Shown here one piece after another: positions 1 to 7,791 of a DNA stretch of 43,347 nucleotides (position 1 is the first letter of the stretch; each line of letters opens with the position of its first letter). Source of the DNA: Acidobacteriota bacterium (GTDB lineage: Bacteria > Acidobacteriota > Thermoanaerobaculia > Multivoradales > J023); NCBI GenBank assembly GCA_029263355.1, contig JAJCXQ010000192.1, positions 1-43,347 of the forward strand. Reading direction: 5' to 3'. The notes beneath the pieces were generated by a model. The model worked only from the letters and a program-made list of their open reading frames with translations. It was not told where the DNA came from and did no database searches. The position numbers were made by a program, and so were the translations under genes.

Positions 1-722
1 ATGTTCTCGCGCAGCCACTCGTACTGCGGTACCGAGAAGCGCGTACCTTCGGGCATGCCCTGCTCGTACTTGCCGGTCAGGATGCCACTGGCGAGGGGAC
101 TCCAGATCGTCGTGCCGAGGCCGATCTCGCGATACAACCGCGCGTATTCACGCTCCACCCGTTCGCGGTGGAACATGTTGTATTGCGGTTGCTCCATGGT
201 GGGTGGGGTCAGATGTTCGCGACGAGCGATGCCGTAAGCCTCAGTGATCTGCTCCGCGGACCACTCGCTAGTGCCCCAATAGAAGGCCTTCCCCTGATCG
301 ATGAGGAAGTTCATCGCGCGCACCGTTTCTTCAATCGGAGTCTCGTCATCGGGACGATGCGCGTAGATGAGGTCAACATAGTCGAGCTGCAGGCGAGCGA
401 GAGCTGCGTTGGTACCCTCGATGACGTGTTTGCGCGATAGTCCGCGATCGTTGGGCCCTTTGCCCCCCCAAAAAACCTTGGTGGAGATCACCAGGTCGGA
501 GCGTTTCCATCCCGTCTCGCGGATGATGTTGCCCATGATGCGCTCGGCCTCACCCTCAGCGTAGACCTCGGCGTTGTCGAAGAAGTTGACGCCAGCGTCA
601 TAGGCTGCCTGCATACAGTCGCGAGCCACCTCTTCACCCATTTGGGTGCCGAAGGTGACCCAGGAACCGAACGACAAAGCGGAAACCTTCAGGCCGGAAG
701 ATCCAAGGTAACGATATTCCAT
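1..722 (-). CDS. Aldo/keto reductase, Kv-channel beta-subunit-like (AKR6 type), C-terminus beyond window
   Basis: NADPH-dependent carbonyl reductase of the aldo/keto reductase superfamily, expected to be a cytoplasmic (beta/alpha)8 barrel. The 240 residues visible start [14 protein letters not shown] and contain the AKR tetrad in order: Asp and Tyr in [14 protein letters not shown], Lys in [10 protein letters not shown] and His in IYAHRPD. The segments [22 protein letters not shown] and [18 protein letters not shown] are very close to those of eukaryotic Kv-beta subunits and bacterial YghZ-like proteins. The start is the ATG at 722. The gene runs off the left edge of the window, so roughly the last quarter is missing. 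The physiological substrate cannot be read from sequence; reduction of small aldehydes such as methylglyoxal is known for relatives. It is separated from the OmpA gene by a 137-bp gap holding a strong hairpin and tandem repeats, so it is probably transcribed separately. Confidence 0.9.
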   Translation of the reverse strand, partial: MEYRYLGSSGLKVSALSFGSWVTFGTQMGEEVARDCMQAAYDAGVNFFDNAEVYAEGEAERIMGNIIRETGWKRSDLVISTKVFWGGKGPNDRGLSRKHVIEGTNAALARLQLDYVDLIYAHRPDDETPIEETVRAMNFLIDQGKAFYWGTSEWSAEQITEAYGIARREHLTPPTMEQPQYNMFHRERVEREYARLYREIGLGTTIWSPLASGILTGKYEQGMPEGTRFSVPQYEWLREN

Positions 723-751
723 GAAACGTGACTCCGTGAACGCAAATACTA

Positions 752-796
752 CCTAGGAGCAGCGGTTCGAAGTGCTGAGGCGCCGTTGCTCCTGGG
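752..796 (-). terminator. Hairpin between ompA-like gene and aldo/keto reductase gene, possible terminator
   Basis: Positions 752-765 pair with 783-796 in a stem of about 14 bp with two G:U wobbles and a 17-nt loop. It lies downstream of the OmpA-family gene, which ends at 860, and just upstream of the aldo/keto reductase start. The bases after it on the minus strand are only mildly T-rich, so intrinsic termination is possible but not certain. Confidence 0.4.
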
Positions 797-814
797 AAAG
801 GGCGGTTGAGAGAG

Positions 815-859
815 GGCTTCGATCAACAGGTCTTCGATCGACTGGGTTTCGATCGACTG
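815..859. repeat. Three tandem copies of a 15-bp repeat abutting the ompA-like stop codon
   Basis: Units at 815-829, 830-844 and 845-859 share the core TTCGATCGACTG; the first copy is diverged (TTCGATCAACAG). The array begins directly after the TAA stop codon (860-862) of the OmpA-family gene. It is one of several 14-16 bp arrays in this window. Confidence 0.8.
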
Positions 860-1489
860 TTACTTCAAGACTACCAGCAGAACACGGCGATTCTGACTCC
901 GATTCTCGCGGCTATCGTTGGCCACCATGGGCTCGCTTTCGCCGTAGGAGATTACAGATATGCGGTGCAGCGCAAAACCCTGACTCTGGCCCAGATATGC
1001 GCGAACTGCCTCGGCCCGCTCGAGGCCGAGTTTTTGATTGTAGGCATCCGGGCCGATGTCGTCGGTATGGCCTTGGATCTCGATGTACACGTTTTCGTTA
1101 CTACTCTTGACGCTGGCTGCGAAACTGTCGAGGGCGGCTCGCGCTTCGTCGCTGAGCTCCGCGCGATCGAAGCCGAAGCGGACTTTGTCATCGGTGAGCA
1201 CGGTTTCGTAGAGGAACTTACCCTCCGCCAACTTACCGGCGGCGATCGCCCGATCGAGCGCCTCCTGGGAGGTCTTCGAGAGCTCGGCGACCTGTTGCTC
1301 GTTTTGCTCCGTGCGGTCCTCGACGCGCTCGATGTCGGTCTGGGTCTCTTCGATCTGCCCTTCGATTTCGGTCATTTGCTGACTCAGCCGTTCTTCCACC
1401 GTGCTGTTTTCACGACGGACGAAGTTTTTGGTGGCGCAGGCGGTGGTGAGCAGGGTGATGGCGAGAACGGAGAACGCTGTAAATTTCAT
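860..1489 (-). CDS. OmpA-family peptidoglycan-binding lipoprotein
   Basis: A 209-residue envelope protein. The N-terminus MKFTAFSVLAITLLTTAC is a lipoprotein signal with the lipidated Cys at residue 18. Residues about 25-75 are a heptad-rich, probably coiled-coil linker (VEERLSQQMTEIEGQIEET and following). The C-terminal OmpA domain (about 95-209) shows VRFGFDRAELSDEA, YIEIQGHTDDIG and RSQNRRV, the usual meso-diaminopimelate-binding signature with its Asp and Arg. It should anchor the outer membrane to peptidoglycan in the manner of Pal. It is shorter than OmpA itself because there is no N-terminal beta-barrel. It lies 52 bp downstream of the VWFA gene on the same strand, so the two may be co-transcribed. 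Confidence 0.93.
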   Translation of the reverse strand: MKFTAFSVLAITLLTTACATKNFVRRENSTVEERLSQQMTEIEGQIEETQTDIERVEDRTEQNEQQVAELSKTSQEALDRAIAAGKLAEGKFLYETVLTDDKVRFGFDRAELSDEARAALDSFAASVKSSNENVYIEIQGHTDDIGPDAYNQKLGLERAEAVRAYLGQSQGFALHRISVISYGESEPMVANDSRENRSQNRRVLLVVLK

Positions 1490-1541
1490 GAGGTCTTCCT
1501 ATAGTGTCGTTGGGTTTCAGAAGGAGAGCGGGAACGCCGGA

Positions 1542-2495
1542 TCAGTCGGTGGCCGGGAGCCGGCCGGTGTAGCTTCTACGATGAGTGACGGTGGCGTTTC
1601 TTCCCGGGACGTCGACGCTGAGTGTTCGGGTTGTAGAGGAACCGGCCGACCCGGTGGCGAACCCCAGAACATATTGAGCACGGAGGTCCTCGAGCATCGC
1701 CTGGCAAGCCTCGGCGAGGCCGGCGTGACCTTCAATGGCATGGTACTGGCCACCGGTGAGGTGCGCCAAGAGATTCAAGACATCGGCATGGCGATGCCGT
1801 TTACGCCCTTCGGCGTTGAGCTCGAAAGGGCTTCCCGATTCGAGTCCGAGGACATAAACCGGCATTTGAGCTTGGCGCACCATGTTGCGAGCAGCACCGG
1901 AGCTGAGGACGCTGGCATTGTCGACGCCGTCCGAGATCAATAACGCCGCGCGTTTGACACTATGTTCATGGACGGCGATGTCCGGCAGCCAGGAGACCGC
2001 GTCATGCAGAGCGGTCGTCCCATAACCGCGCCAAGAATCCATCGCTTCACGGACAACTCCGAGGTCGTCGGTGAAGGGCACTTCGACCTGGATCCTGCCG
2101 CTGGCAAAGGTGGCGAGGGCAATCTCGTCACCGGGCTGAGTCTGATCTAGAAAACAACCGAGAGCCTGGCGGCTGGTGGCAATTTTGTCGCCGAGTGCCA
2201 TGCTGCCCGACAGGTCTTGCAGGTGGACTAGGCTGACCGGCGCATCCGCACGGTTCTCGAAGCTGTCGAGAGCGATGGGCCGGCCGTCGACCGACAGCAC
2301 GAAGTCCTTGGCCTCGAGCCCTCGAAGGTAACCTGAAGAGCTCCGGACCACAGCCGGTACCAGGATCCACTCCACCTCGACGGCGGCTTCGAAGCCCGGC
2401 TGAAGCTGTTCGGCAAATGCTGGGGAGGACTCGACCCAGGAGGTCGAGGTCAGCACTGAAGCCAAGAGCCAAGCCGTGGTCTGATTGCGGATCAT
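1542..2495 (-). CDS. Secreted VWFA-domain protein (TIGR03436-like)
   Basis: A 317-residue exported protein with a von Willebrand factor A fold. I chose the ATG at 2495 because it opens a signal peptide (MIRNQTTAWLLASVL, cleavage likely after SSPAFA). The reading frame is open further upstream, to 2723, but that extension has no signal and looks like non-coding DNA. After a short beta region (about 35-85) comes the VWA domain with a full MIDAS: DLSGS from Asp94, Thr in YGTTALHDA and Asp in LLISDGVDNAS. The C-terminal part (YVLGFATGSAG) resembles the TIGR03436 family that is expanded in Acidobacteria. Metal-dependent protein binding in the periplasm or at the surface is the expected role; no partner can be named. 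Confidence 0.88.
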   Translation of the reverse strand: MIRNQTTAWLLASVLTSTSWVESSPAFAEQLQPGFEAAVEVEWILVPAVVRSSSGYLRGLEAKDFVLSVDGRPIALDSFENRADAPVSLVHLQDLSGSMALGDKIATSRQALGCFLDQTQPGDEIALATFASGRIQVEVPFTDDLGVVREAMDSWRGYGTTALHDAVSWLPDIAVHEHSVKRAALLISDGVDNASVLSSGAARNMVRQAQMPVYVLGLESGSPFELNAEGRKRHRHADVLNLLAHLTGGQYHAIEGHAGLAEACQAMLEDLRAQYVLGFATGSAGSSTTRTLSVDVPGRNATVTHRRSYTGRLPATD

Positions 2496-2830
2496 TGCGA
2501 TATTGGGTCCCGGTGTGGTGTTATGGCGAGGCGACGAGCTCCGACATGTCTGGACCGATCCCTGGTCGCAAGCAGAGAGTGTCTGGGCAGGATCAGTCTC
2601 AGGCGAAGTATGGTTGAGCAGACGAGGTGACGCCAGTCTCGACACGTCAGGAATCGACGTTCCGGAGATCGGTTCTCGAGACACGTTCCAGAGGCAGGCT
2701 TCCATGGATCCTGCAGCGGTCATGCAGGTATCAGGATTGGTCTATATATTGGCCCGCCTCGGATCCTCTGTCAAGGCGGAGCCTCAATCCAACACGTGGG
2801 GCCTCGAGCCAAGCCGTCGCCACCGATGGC
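2496..2830. other. 335-bp gap between VWFA gene and porin gene
   Basis: No convincing gene. The frame open on the minus strand above the VWFA start lacks a ribosome-binding site and family resemblance. The only element seen is a possible promoter at 2743-2774, listed separately. Confidence 0.6.
2743..2774 (-). promoter_or_regulatory. Possible sigma-70-like promoter for the VWFA gene
   Basis: On the minus strand there is a perfect TTGACA (complement of 2769-2774) and a TATATA (complement of 2743-2748). The 20-bp spacing is longer than the usual 16-18, so the call is weak. It would give a leader of about 240 nt before the start at 2495. Confidence 0.3.
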
Positions 2831-4396
2831 TCAAAACTTCAGAAGGAGTTCGAGGCGACCACCGAAGGGGACCTGGTCAGTGCTCTCGTTGTAGCCGACG
2901 AAGCCATCCACGACGACAACAGCCCGCCTGCCAAATGCCGCTTGATAACGGGCGGTGGCTGCAAAGGCGTCGTCCACCAGATCGTCGGTGCCAATGCGGG
3001 CCCCGGCCTCGACAATCAGCTGGCGACGGGTGTGGTTGAAAAACTTCTGGTAACCGAAAGCCCCGCCGACGACATCGCGGGCGCGGCCCGAAAGCGGCGC
3101 ACCAAAGCTACCGATACCCACCGCCGCGAAGTTGATCCCGGCACGCCCCAATGGGCCACTGGATGCCGGGCCTGCTCCCCGGGCAGCAGGTGAGTATTCG
3201 TCGAGCGCGGCGAAGGTGGTCAGGTACACGTGGTCGTGGGTGTAGTGCGGCGTCCACGATAGCTCGCTGAAGAATAAAAGGCCGTCGGTTGATGCTGTGG
3301 TCTCTTCGTCGGTGGCGACCGAGCCCAGGATTCGGAACGCGCTGTTGGTTTTGCCGATCCGCTGGACCGCGCTGATGCCGCCAGCGATCAGATCACCGCT
3401 GTTGTCGTGGGTCTGGAGATAGGCCACGTCGGCATCAACTGTCGATGTGCGGAAGTCGGTGGAGGACAGTAGGGCGAAGAGGTTGGCTGAGCGCTGTTCC
3501 GCGTTGTTGATGTTGATGTTGTCCCAGCCATAGAAGAACGTCAGCCGGAAGTTGGAAGTGTTTTGAGGCAGCAAGGTGTTGCGGGTGAATCCGACACCGT
3601 CGAGGGTGTCGTCGATCAGCATGCCTTCCTGGAACAGCATGGGTTGCCGCCCGACCGAGAAGCCGACATCGGTGGATCCGAAGTCGTCGCGATCGAGGTT
3701 GGGGAAGATTTCGCCGAAGTCACCCTCGAAGTAGAGGGCCTCGATCCCGGCGTCGAAGGCGTCCTCGAAGTTTCCATCCAGGCTGTCGTCCGGGTGCTCG
3801 AAGAAGTAGCTGGTGAACCGGCCGTCTTCGTCGAGGGCTCGGACCCCTACCACCAGACGCTCACTGCCGGAGAGTTGGAGATTCAGGAAGACATCGAGTC
3901 GGTTGGCCCATTCGGTAATGCGTGAGCCACTGCCATCATCAGGCTCGAAGGTTTGTACCGCTGTACGAAACGTGCCGAAGGCGAGCAGCGATGGTTGCCA
4001 GACCGCGCCAGTGGGAAGTTTGAAGCCGGTACGCAGCGTCCCGGTGCCGAGGAAAGGTTCGCCGAGCTCGAGGATCGGTTTCGGGCGTTGCGGGAAACCT
4101 TCGAGTTGGAGGGGAATCTTCTCGTCGGTCAAACGGCTGGAGTGTTTACTGTTGTGTCCCTTGCCGCCTGAGGAACCATGCCCGGTATCGCTGTGCCCGG
4201 TATCGCTGTGCTCGGTATCGCTGTGCTGGTCATCACCGTGCTCCTGGGCGTGATCGTCAGACTCCTCGCCCGTGCCGCCGTCGTCGCCGTCTTGGTGCGC
4301 TTCCGGCTGAGACTGAACGTCGTCTTTGCCCGCTGCTGTAGCGGGCGAAGACAGCAAGGCTAGCAACAGGACGAAGATCAACCAGCGTGTGCTCAT
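2831..4396 (-). CDS. Outer-membrane beta-barrel (porin-like) protein with His/Asp-rich N-terminal segment
   Basis: A 521-residue exported protein, probably an outer-membrane barrel. Signal peptide MSTRWLIFVLLLALLSSPATA is followed by a very hydrophilic stretch (about 24-90) rich in Asp, Glu, His, Ser and Gly, with repeated HSDTE/HSDTG pentapeptides that could bind divalent metal. The rest alternates polar and aromatic residues (RLTFFYGWDNINI, AFGYQKFFNHTRRQ) and ends in LLLKF; a terminal Phe is typical for barrel insertion. The start is the ATG at 4396, 8 bases after AGGAG; a GTG nine bases upstream is less likely. It lies 67 bp below a five-haem cytochrome gene, suggesting a porin-cytochrome pair or a carbohydrate-selective porin. 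The specific substrate is unknown. Confidence 0.75.
   Translation of the reverse strand: MSTRWLIFVLLLALLSSPATAAGKDDVQSQPEAHQDGDDGGTGEESDDHAQEHGDDQHSDTEHSDTGHSDTGHGSSGGKGHNSKHSSRLTDEKIPLQLEGFPQRPKPILELGEPFLGTGTLRTGFKLPTGAVWQPSLLAFGTFRTAVQTFEPDDGSGSRITEWANRLDVFLNLQLSGSERLVVGVRALDEDGRFTSYFFEHPDDSLDGNFEDAFDAGIEALYFEGDFGEIFPNLDRDDFGSTDVGFSVGRQPMLFQEGMLIDDTLDGVGFTRNTLLPQNTSNFRLTFFYGWDNININNAEQRSANLFALLSSTDFRTSTVDADVAYLQTHDNSGDLIAGGISAVQRIGKTNSAFRILGSVATDEETTASTDGLLFFSELSWTPHYTHDHVYLTTFAALDEYSPAARGAGPASSGPLGRAGINFAAVGIGSFGAPLSGRARDVVGGAFGYQKFFNHTRRQLIVEAGARIGTDDLVDDAFAATARYQAAFGRRAVVVVDGFVGYNESTDQVPFGGRLELLLKF
4181..4240 (-). repeat. 15-bp tandem repeat inside the porin gene (HSDTG repeats)
   Basis: Three close copies at 4181-4195, 4196-4210 and 4211-4225 (core GGTATCGCTGTG) plus a degenerate copy at 4226-4240. 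They encode the repeated five-residue His-Ser-Asp-Thr-Gly/Glu motif, so copy-number change would keep the frame. Confidence 0.85.
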
Positions 4397-4401
4397 TCCG
4401 A

Positions 4402-4457
4402 CCACTCCTAGAGAACCAGACCCAGAGAACCACTCCTAGAGAACCACTCCTAGAGAA
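4402..4457 (-). repeat. Four 14-bp tandem repeats carrying multiple Shine-Dalgarno sequences upstream of the porin gene
   Basis: Units of CCACTCCTAGAGAA (plus strand) at 4402-4415, 4430-4443 and 4444-4457, with a diverged unit at 4416-4429. On the minus strand the intact units read TTCTCTAGGAGTGG, so each contains TAGGAG. The copy nearest the porin start acts as its ribosome-binding site; the others lie 28 and 42 bases further upstream. Confidence 0.88.
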
Positions 4458-4463
4458 CCAGAT

Positions 4464-6299
4464 TCAGGGAGATGCCACCACAGTTTGTCTCTGTGACGAT
4501 GGCGTCGTTCCCGTGTCGAGCACGAGATCCGACTCCCACAGCACGAGATGCCCATCGACCACGCGTTCCGCGACTTCGCGGGCACTCATGAAATAGTCGA
4601 AGCCAACGTCTTTGATCTCGTGGATGAGATTGATCGGGACCATTCCCGCAACAACCTGAACTCTTGCCCGATAGGGACCCTTGCCGGTCAAAGCTGAAGA
4701 GTCGACCGTGTAGGTACCCCAGATGCTGTCGCCCGGCGCGATGTTTTGTTTGTGTTTGCGAGCGCCTCTGGGGCGACCGGTCAAGACCGTCGACGACGTC
4801 GAGGGACGCAGAAAGGGCAGCGGGTCCGGCGAATAATTGACCGCCAATACTTGTTCGCGCTCACCACCGCGCACCATACGGGTGAGAAACCGTGACTGCA
4901 GGCTCATGAGATCTTTGTCGAGCGGCAGCTCACCGTTGTGCACATAGAGAGAGTGCAAGTCTCTTACGTCACCGTTGGGATCGAGATCACCGGAGACATA
5001 AACCACGGTTTCGTCGCGGTCAGTGACGGTCACTCGCACGAAGATCAGGCGCTCTGCATCGAAGCCTGTCGGCACACCGTGGCCGGTGGTGCCGTTGCGG
5101 AGCTCAACCTTGAACTTCAGGCCCTTTGTCTCGTCCGCTTGTTCGACGATCATCTCGCCGAGTTGATAACCAGCTTGGAGCACCTTACGTCGCGCCCGGT
5201 TGGCTTCGTCGAGCAAGGCTAAATTGGCGTTCAGGATATCCCGCGCATCGTAGCGATCGTCGGCTGCGCGCCAGCGTTCGGGAAACTCCTGCCCTTCCGG
5301 AAGCTCGGTTTCGAAGGCATCGGTTCCCCAGCCAGCCTCGACGTCGAAGGTCAGCCACTCACGGATCGTGGCGAGCTCCGAGGCTTGGGTGTTGTGGGGG
5401 AAGATCCCGGGGTGTATCACCGAGTAATCCGGGCCGATGAACATGTGATCCGTGCGTTTGCGAGCCATGGTCGGCTTGCCGCCAACAATAGCTGCGGGCG
5501 CTTCGGCATAACCCGAGGCGACTCCAGGCTCGGTGCCCATGTGGCAGTCTTGGCACGACACGCCTGCTTTGGCGGCCGGAGAGTTCTTGAATTCGCTGAA
5601 GGCCTCTTCGAGTCGAAAGCCGTTGACCAGGTTGACATCGTGGCAGGTGCCACAGAAGCCCGATGTCGATAGCTGGAAGAATTTCTCGGCTTCGGTGTGA
5701 ATCGCTCGGCCCGCCTTGCCGCGTTCGGTATTGACCCGGTAGTCCCCACTCTCGATCACCCGTTCGAGCTCTTCACCACCCTTGGGGCCATAAACGGGCT
5801 CGAAGAGATCACCTTCGACGATCGCCAGTCGGCCACTGAGTTTGCCGTAGGCCTGGTTGACACGGTGGCAGACGATACAGGTCACGCCCTCGCGAGAGGT
5901 CGGGTGGCGGTCGATATTCGACATGAACTCGGGTTCGCCGAGGTTCATCCCGACCGGTGTGTGACAGCGGATACAGAAATCACCGTTGGTGCCGTTGGTT
6001 TTCTTCAAGATCGTGCCATGCATGGCATTGAAGACCGGGCTCATCTGGGCGTAAGCATGGGGTGAGACCGACCATTCGCGGAAGTGATCTGGATGACAGG
6101 TAGCGCAAGTCGTGGCCGCCGGGAAGCGATTCTCAAGGAACAGCGCCTCGTGCTCTTGATCGGCGGTTTTGACCGGCGCCGCGGCCTCTTCCTGGGCTGG
6201 GATCGTGGCGACCCAAAGGGTCGCGATCAGCAGAGCTGCCAGCGAACAGCCAATCCAGAGATGGCGGCGTGGGCCTTGGGTTTGCGTTCTGTGTGTCAT
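4464..6299 (-). CDS. Five-haem c-type cytochrome, exported
   Basis: A 611-residue multihaem cytochrome with five CxxCH sites: CATCH (Cys65), CIRCH (Cys109), CIVCH (Cys141), CGTCH (Cys216) and CQDCH (Cys249). The N-terminus has a hydrophobic signal (LWIGCSLAALLIATLWVATIPA), so it acts outside the cytoplasm. The haem region (55-260) resembles the cytochrome c554 type. It is followed by about 350 residues without haem sites, partly beta-rich (LKFKVELRNGTTGHGVPTG), which may carry a binding or assembly role. The start ATG at 6299 is preceded by AAGAGGTG. With the porin gene 67 bp downstream it probably forms an electron-transfer module across the envelope; its donor and acceptor are not evident. 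Confidence 0.9.
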   Translation of the reverse strand: MTHRTQTQGPRRHLWIGCSLAALLIATLWVATIPAQEEAAAPVKTADQEHEALFLENRFPAATTCATCHPDHFREWSVSPHAYAQMSPVFNAMHGTILKKTNGTNGDFCIRCHTPVGMNLGEPEFMSNIDRHPTSREGVTCIVCHRVNQAYGKLSGRLAIVEGDLFEPVYGPKGGEELERVIESGDYRVNTERGKAGRAIHTEAEKFFQLSTSGFCGTCHDVNLVNGFRLEEAFSEFKNSPAAKAGVSCQDCHMGTEPGVASGYAEAPAAIVGGKPTMARKRTDHMFIGPDYSVIHPGIFPHNTQASELATIREWLTFDVEAGWGTDAFETELPEGQEFPERWRAADDRYDARDILNANLALLDEANRARRKVLQAGYQLGEMIVEQADETKGLKFKVELRNGTTGHGVPTGFDAERLIFVRVTVTDRDETVVYVSGDLDPNGDVRDLHSLYVHNGELPLDKDLMSLQSRFLTRMVRGGEREQVLAVNYSPDPLPFLRPSTSSTVLTGRPRGARKHKQNIAPGDSIWGTYTVDSSALTGKGPYRARVQVVAGMVPINLIHEIKDVGFDYFMSAREVAERVVDGHLVLWESDLVLDTGTTPSSQRQTVVASP

Positions 6300-6617
6300 C
6301 GGGCACCTCTTGCTGCATGGCTTTGACGGCTATGACTTTAACACGCCCGTGGGTGGGCTATCAGTAACTCCATACGCTCTTGGCGATCTATTCGCCTTAG
6401 CCTTCGCAATGTGATTCACCGCGTTGGATATGGTAGAAAGCATCTAGCTCACCGAGTAAGAGCTGGTCAGCCCATGGGAATGCCCGTTCGGTATCGATGG
6501 AGCGAACCAGTGTTGTCGGTTCTCGCAATTCTGCCGAATTAACTCGCCTGGCGAGCAGTAAGGCCCATCTGGCAGGGCCCATCGCTGCTCTACAGGTCGC
6601 CGCGGGTATCCCGATGG
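6300..6617. other. 318-bp divergent intergenic region
   Basis: Separates the cytochrome gene (minus) from the sigma-factor gene (plus), so promoters for both must lie here or nearby. I see no clear consensus promoter. A 61-residue minus-strand frame at 6397-6582 has no family resemblance or convincing start. A two-part hairpin sits near the sigma start (listed separately). Confidence 0.55.
6553..6590 (+). promoter_or_regulatory. Two-part hairpin in the leader of the ECF sigma gene
   Basis: GAGCAG (6553-6558) can pair with CTGCTC (6585-6590), and inside it GGCCC (6562-6566) with GGGCC (6575-6579), leaving an 8-nt loop. It ends 27 bases before the sigma start codon at 6618, where it could influence translation or early transcription. 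No function is known. Confidence 0.3.
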
Positions 6618-7196
6618 ATGAGTCGAATCGTGTCTAACTCAGAATCTGACATCACGACGCTGCTCTTGGACTGGGGCCGCGGCGATCAAGAGGCTCTCGG
6701 GCAGCTCATGCCCTTGGTCTTCGACGAACTGCGTCGGGTCGCCAAGGTCTACTTCGCCGACGAACGCGCCGGGCATACCCTGCAGCCGACGGCTTTGGTC
6801 AACGAAGTCTTTCTGCGCCTGATGGACCGTCGCCAGGTGAGTTGGGAAAATCGCGCGCACTTCTTCGGTTTTGCGGCCCAACTCATGCGTCGGGTGTTGG
6901 TGGATCACGCCCGTGGCCGCGGTGCCGCCAAACGTGGCAACCATCCGCCGAAAGCCTCTCTCGACGAGGCGCTGTTACTGGCGGAGACCCGGGATCTAGA
7001 CCTGCTTGCGCTCGACGAGGCGCTCGATGACCTGGCCCGGATCGATCCCCAAGGCAGCAAGGTCGTCGAGATGCGATTCTTCGCCGGCCTGACCCATGAA
7101 GAGGTCGCGGAAGTTTTAGGCGTTTCGCCGATCACGGCCCGGCGTCAATGGAACACCGCCAAGCTGTGGTTGTTCCGGCACTTAAAGCAAGACTGA
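6618..7196 (+). CDS. ECF sigma factor, PF07638/TIGR02999 type (ECF43-like)
   Basis: A 192-residue extracytoplasmic-function sigma factor with region 2 (about 10-90) and a region 4 helix-turn-helix (about 130-190, LTHEEVAEVLGVSPITARRQW). In ordinary ECFs the segment before QEVFLRLW carries acidic residues that bind the core polymerase clamp. Here it reads HTLQPTALVNEVFLRL, with Thr54 and Thr58 and no acidic residues. In the ECF43 group such factors are known to need threonine phosphorylation by a linked Ser/Thr kinase; a kinase gene follows at 8163. The start is the ATG at 6618, since an ATG at 6614 is out of frame. Target promoters cannot be told. Confidence 0.93.
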   Translation: MSRIVSNSESDITTLLLDWGRGDQEALGQLMPLVFDELRRVAKVYFADERAGHTLQPTALVNEVFLRLMDRRQVSWENRAHFFGFAAQLMRRVLVDHARGRGAAKRGNHPPKASLDEALLLAETRDLDLLALDEALDDLARIDPQGSKVVEMRFFAGLTHEEVAEVLGVSPITARRQWNTAKLWLFRHLKQD

Positions 7197-7234
7197 GGCG
7201 TGTCGCGGCCTTGTTGGGCCGGAATTTAGGGGCC

Positions 7235-7256
7235 GGGGAATCATTTTTGATTTCCC
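7235..7256 (+). terminator. Stem-loop downstream of the sigma gene, possible terminator
   Basis: GGGGAATCA and TGATTTCCC form a 9-bp stem (one G:U) around a TTTT loop, 38 bases after the sigma stop codon. The T-run comes only about 16 bases later (CCCCCTTTTTTG), so termination is possible but weakly supported. Confidence 0.35.
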
Positions 7257-7449
7257 TGATCACCTTGCCCCCTTTTTTGCGCCCTTGTTAGTAGAAGCAA
7301 CTGAACACCGAGAGAGGTTCGGTCGTGTCGGATGCGAGAGGGAACCGTTCAGAGTGGCGGCGAGTCACACAGATGGAACCTTTGAGCGTCAGTCGGGTGG
7401 TGGCGATCTCGCTAACAGCCGACGCAGGCAACCGCGGAGGACGGCAGCC

Positions 7450-7791
7450 ATGAAAAGAGAAGTACTTAAAGACGGAATGCAGATCTCGACAAGGGAGCTG
7501 GATCGATACCTGATGCAAGTCTCTGGCGCGTTGCGCGTCGGAGAGCCCATCGTGACCTTGTTGGTGGGGCGCATGAAGAAGAGCGATCCGGCTGTGATGG
7601 ATGTCTTCGACCAGTTGCGAGGCCAGGAACGCGACGTGAAGCAGGTTCCTGCCGGGCAACGACTGGAGAAGAGCAACCCGAAGTTGTTTTCGGCCCTGCT
7701 GAATTTGCAGCAAGACAAGCCGTTGATTTTGAGGTCATTGGTTAGCCTGGCTGGGCGAGCGAATTGGCAAGAACAGTTGGAGGCTGTCTGA
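7450..7791 (+). CDS. Small protein of unknown function between sigma factor and kinase genes
   Basis: A 113-residue predicted cytoplasmic protein starting MKREVLKDGMQIST. The start at 7450 is chosen because GGAGG lies about 10 bases upstream; the frame is open further up but has no signal there. It is charged and mostly helical in appearance, with no Cys, no signal peptide and no membrane segment. I recognise no family. It sits 253 bp after the ECF sigma gene and 371 bp before the TPR kinase gene on the same strand, so a regulatory link to that module is possible but only inferred from position. Confidence 0.55.
   Translation: MKREVLKDGMQISTRELDRYLMQVSGALRVGEPIVTLLVGRMKKSDPAVMDVFDQLRGQERDVKQVPAGQRLEKSNPKLFSALLNLQQDKPLILRSLVSLAGRANWQEQLEAV

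Noticed and set aside
2496..2723. N-terminal extension of the VWFA protein
   Set aside because: A signal peptide begins at 2495, and the extension lacks homology and would bury that signal.
6397..6582. 61-codon frame in the divergent region before the sigma gene
   Set aside because: No ribosome-binding site, no family and no conservation evidence; likely chance.
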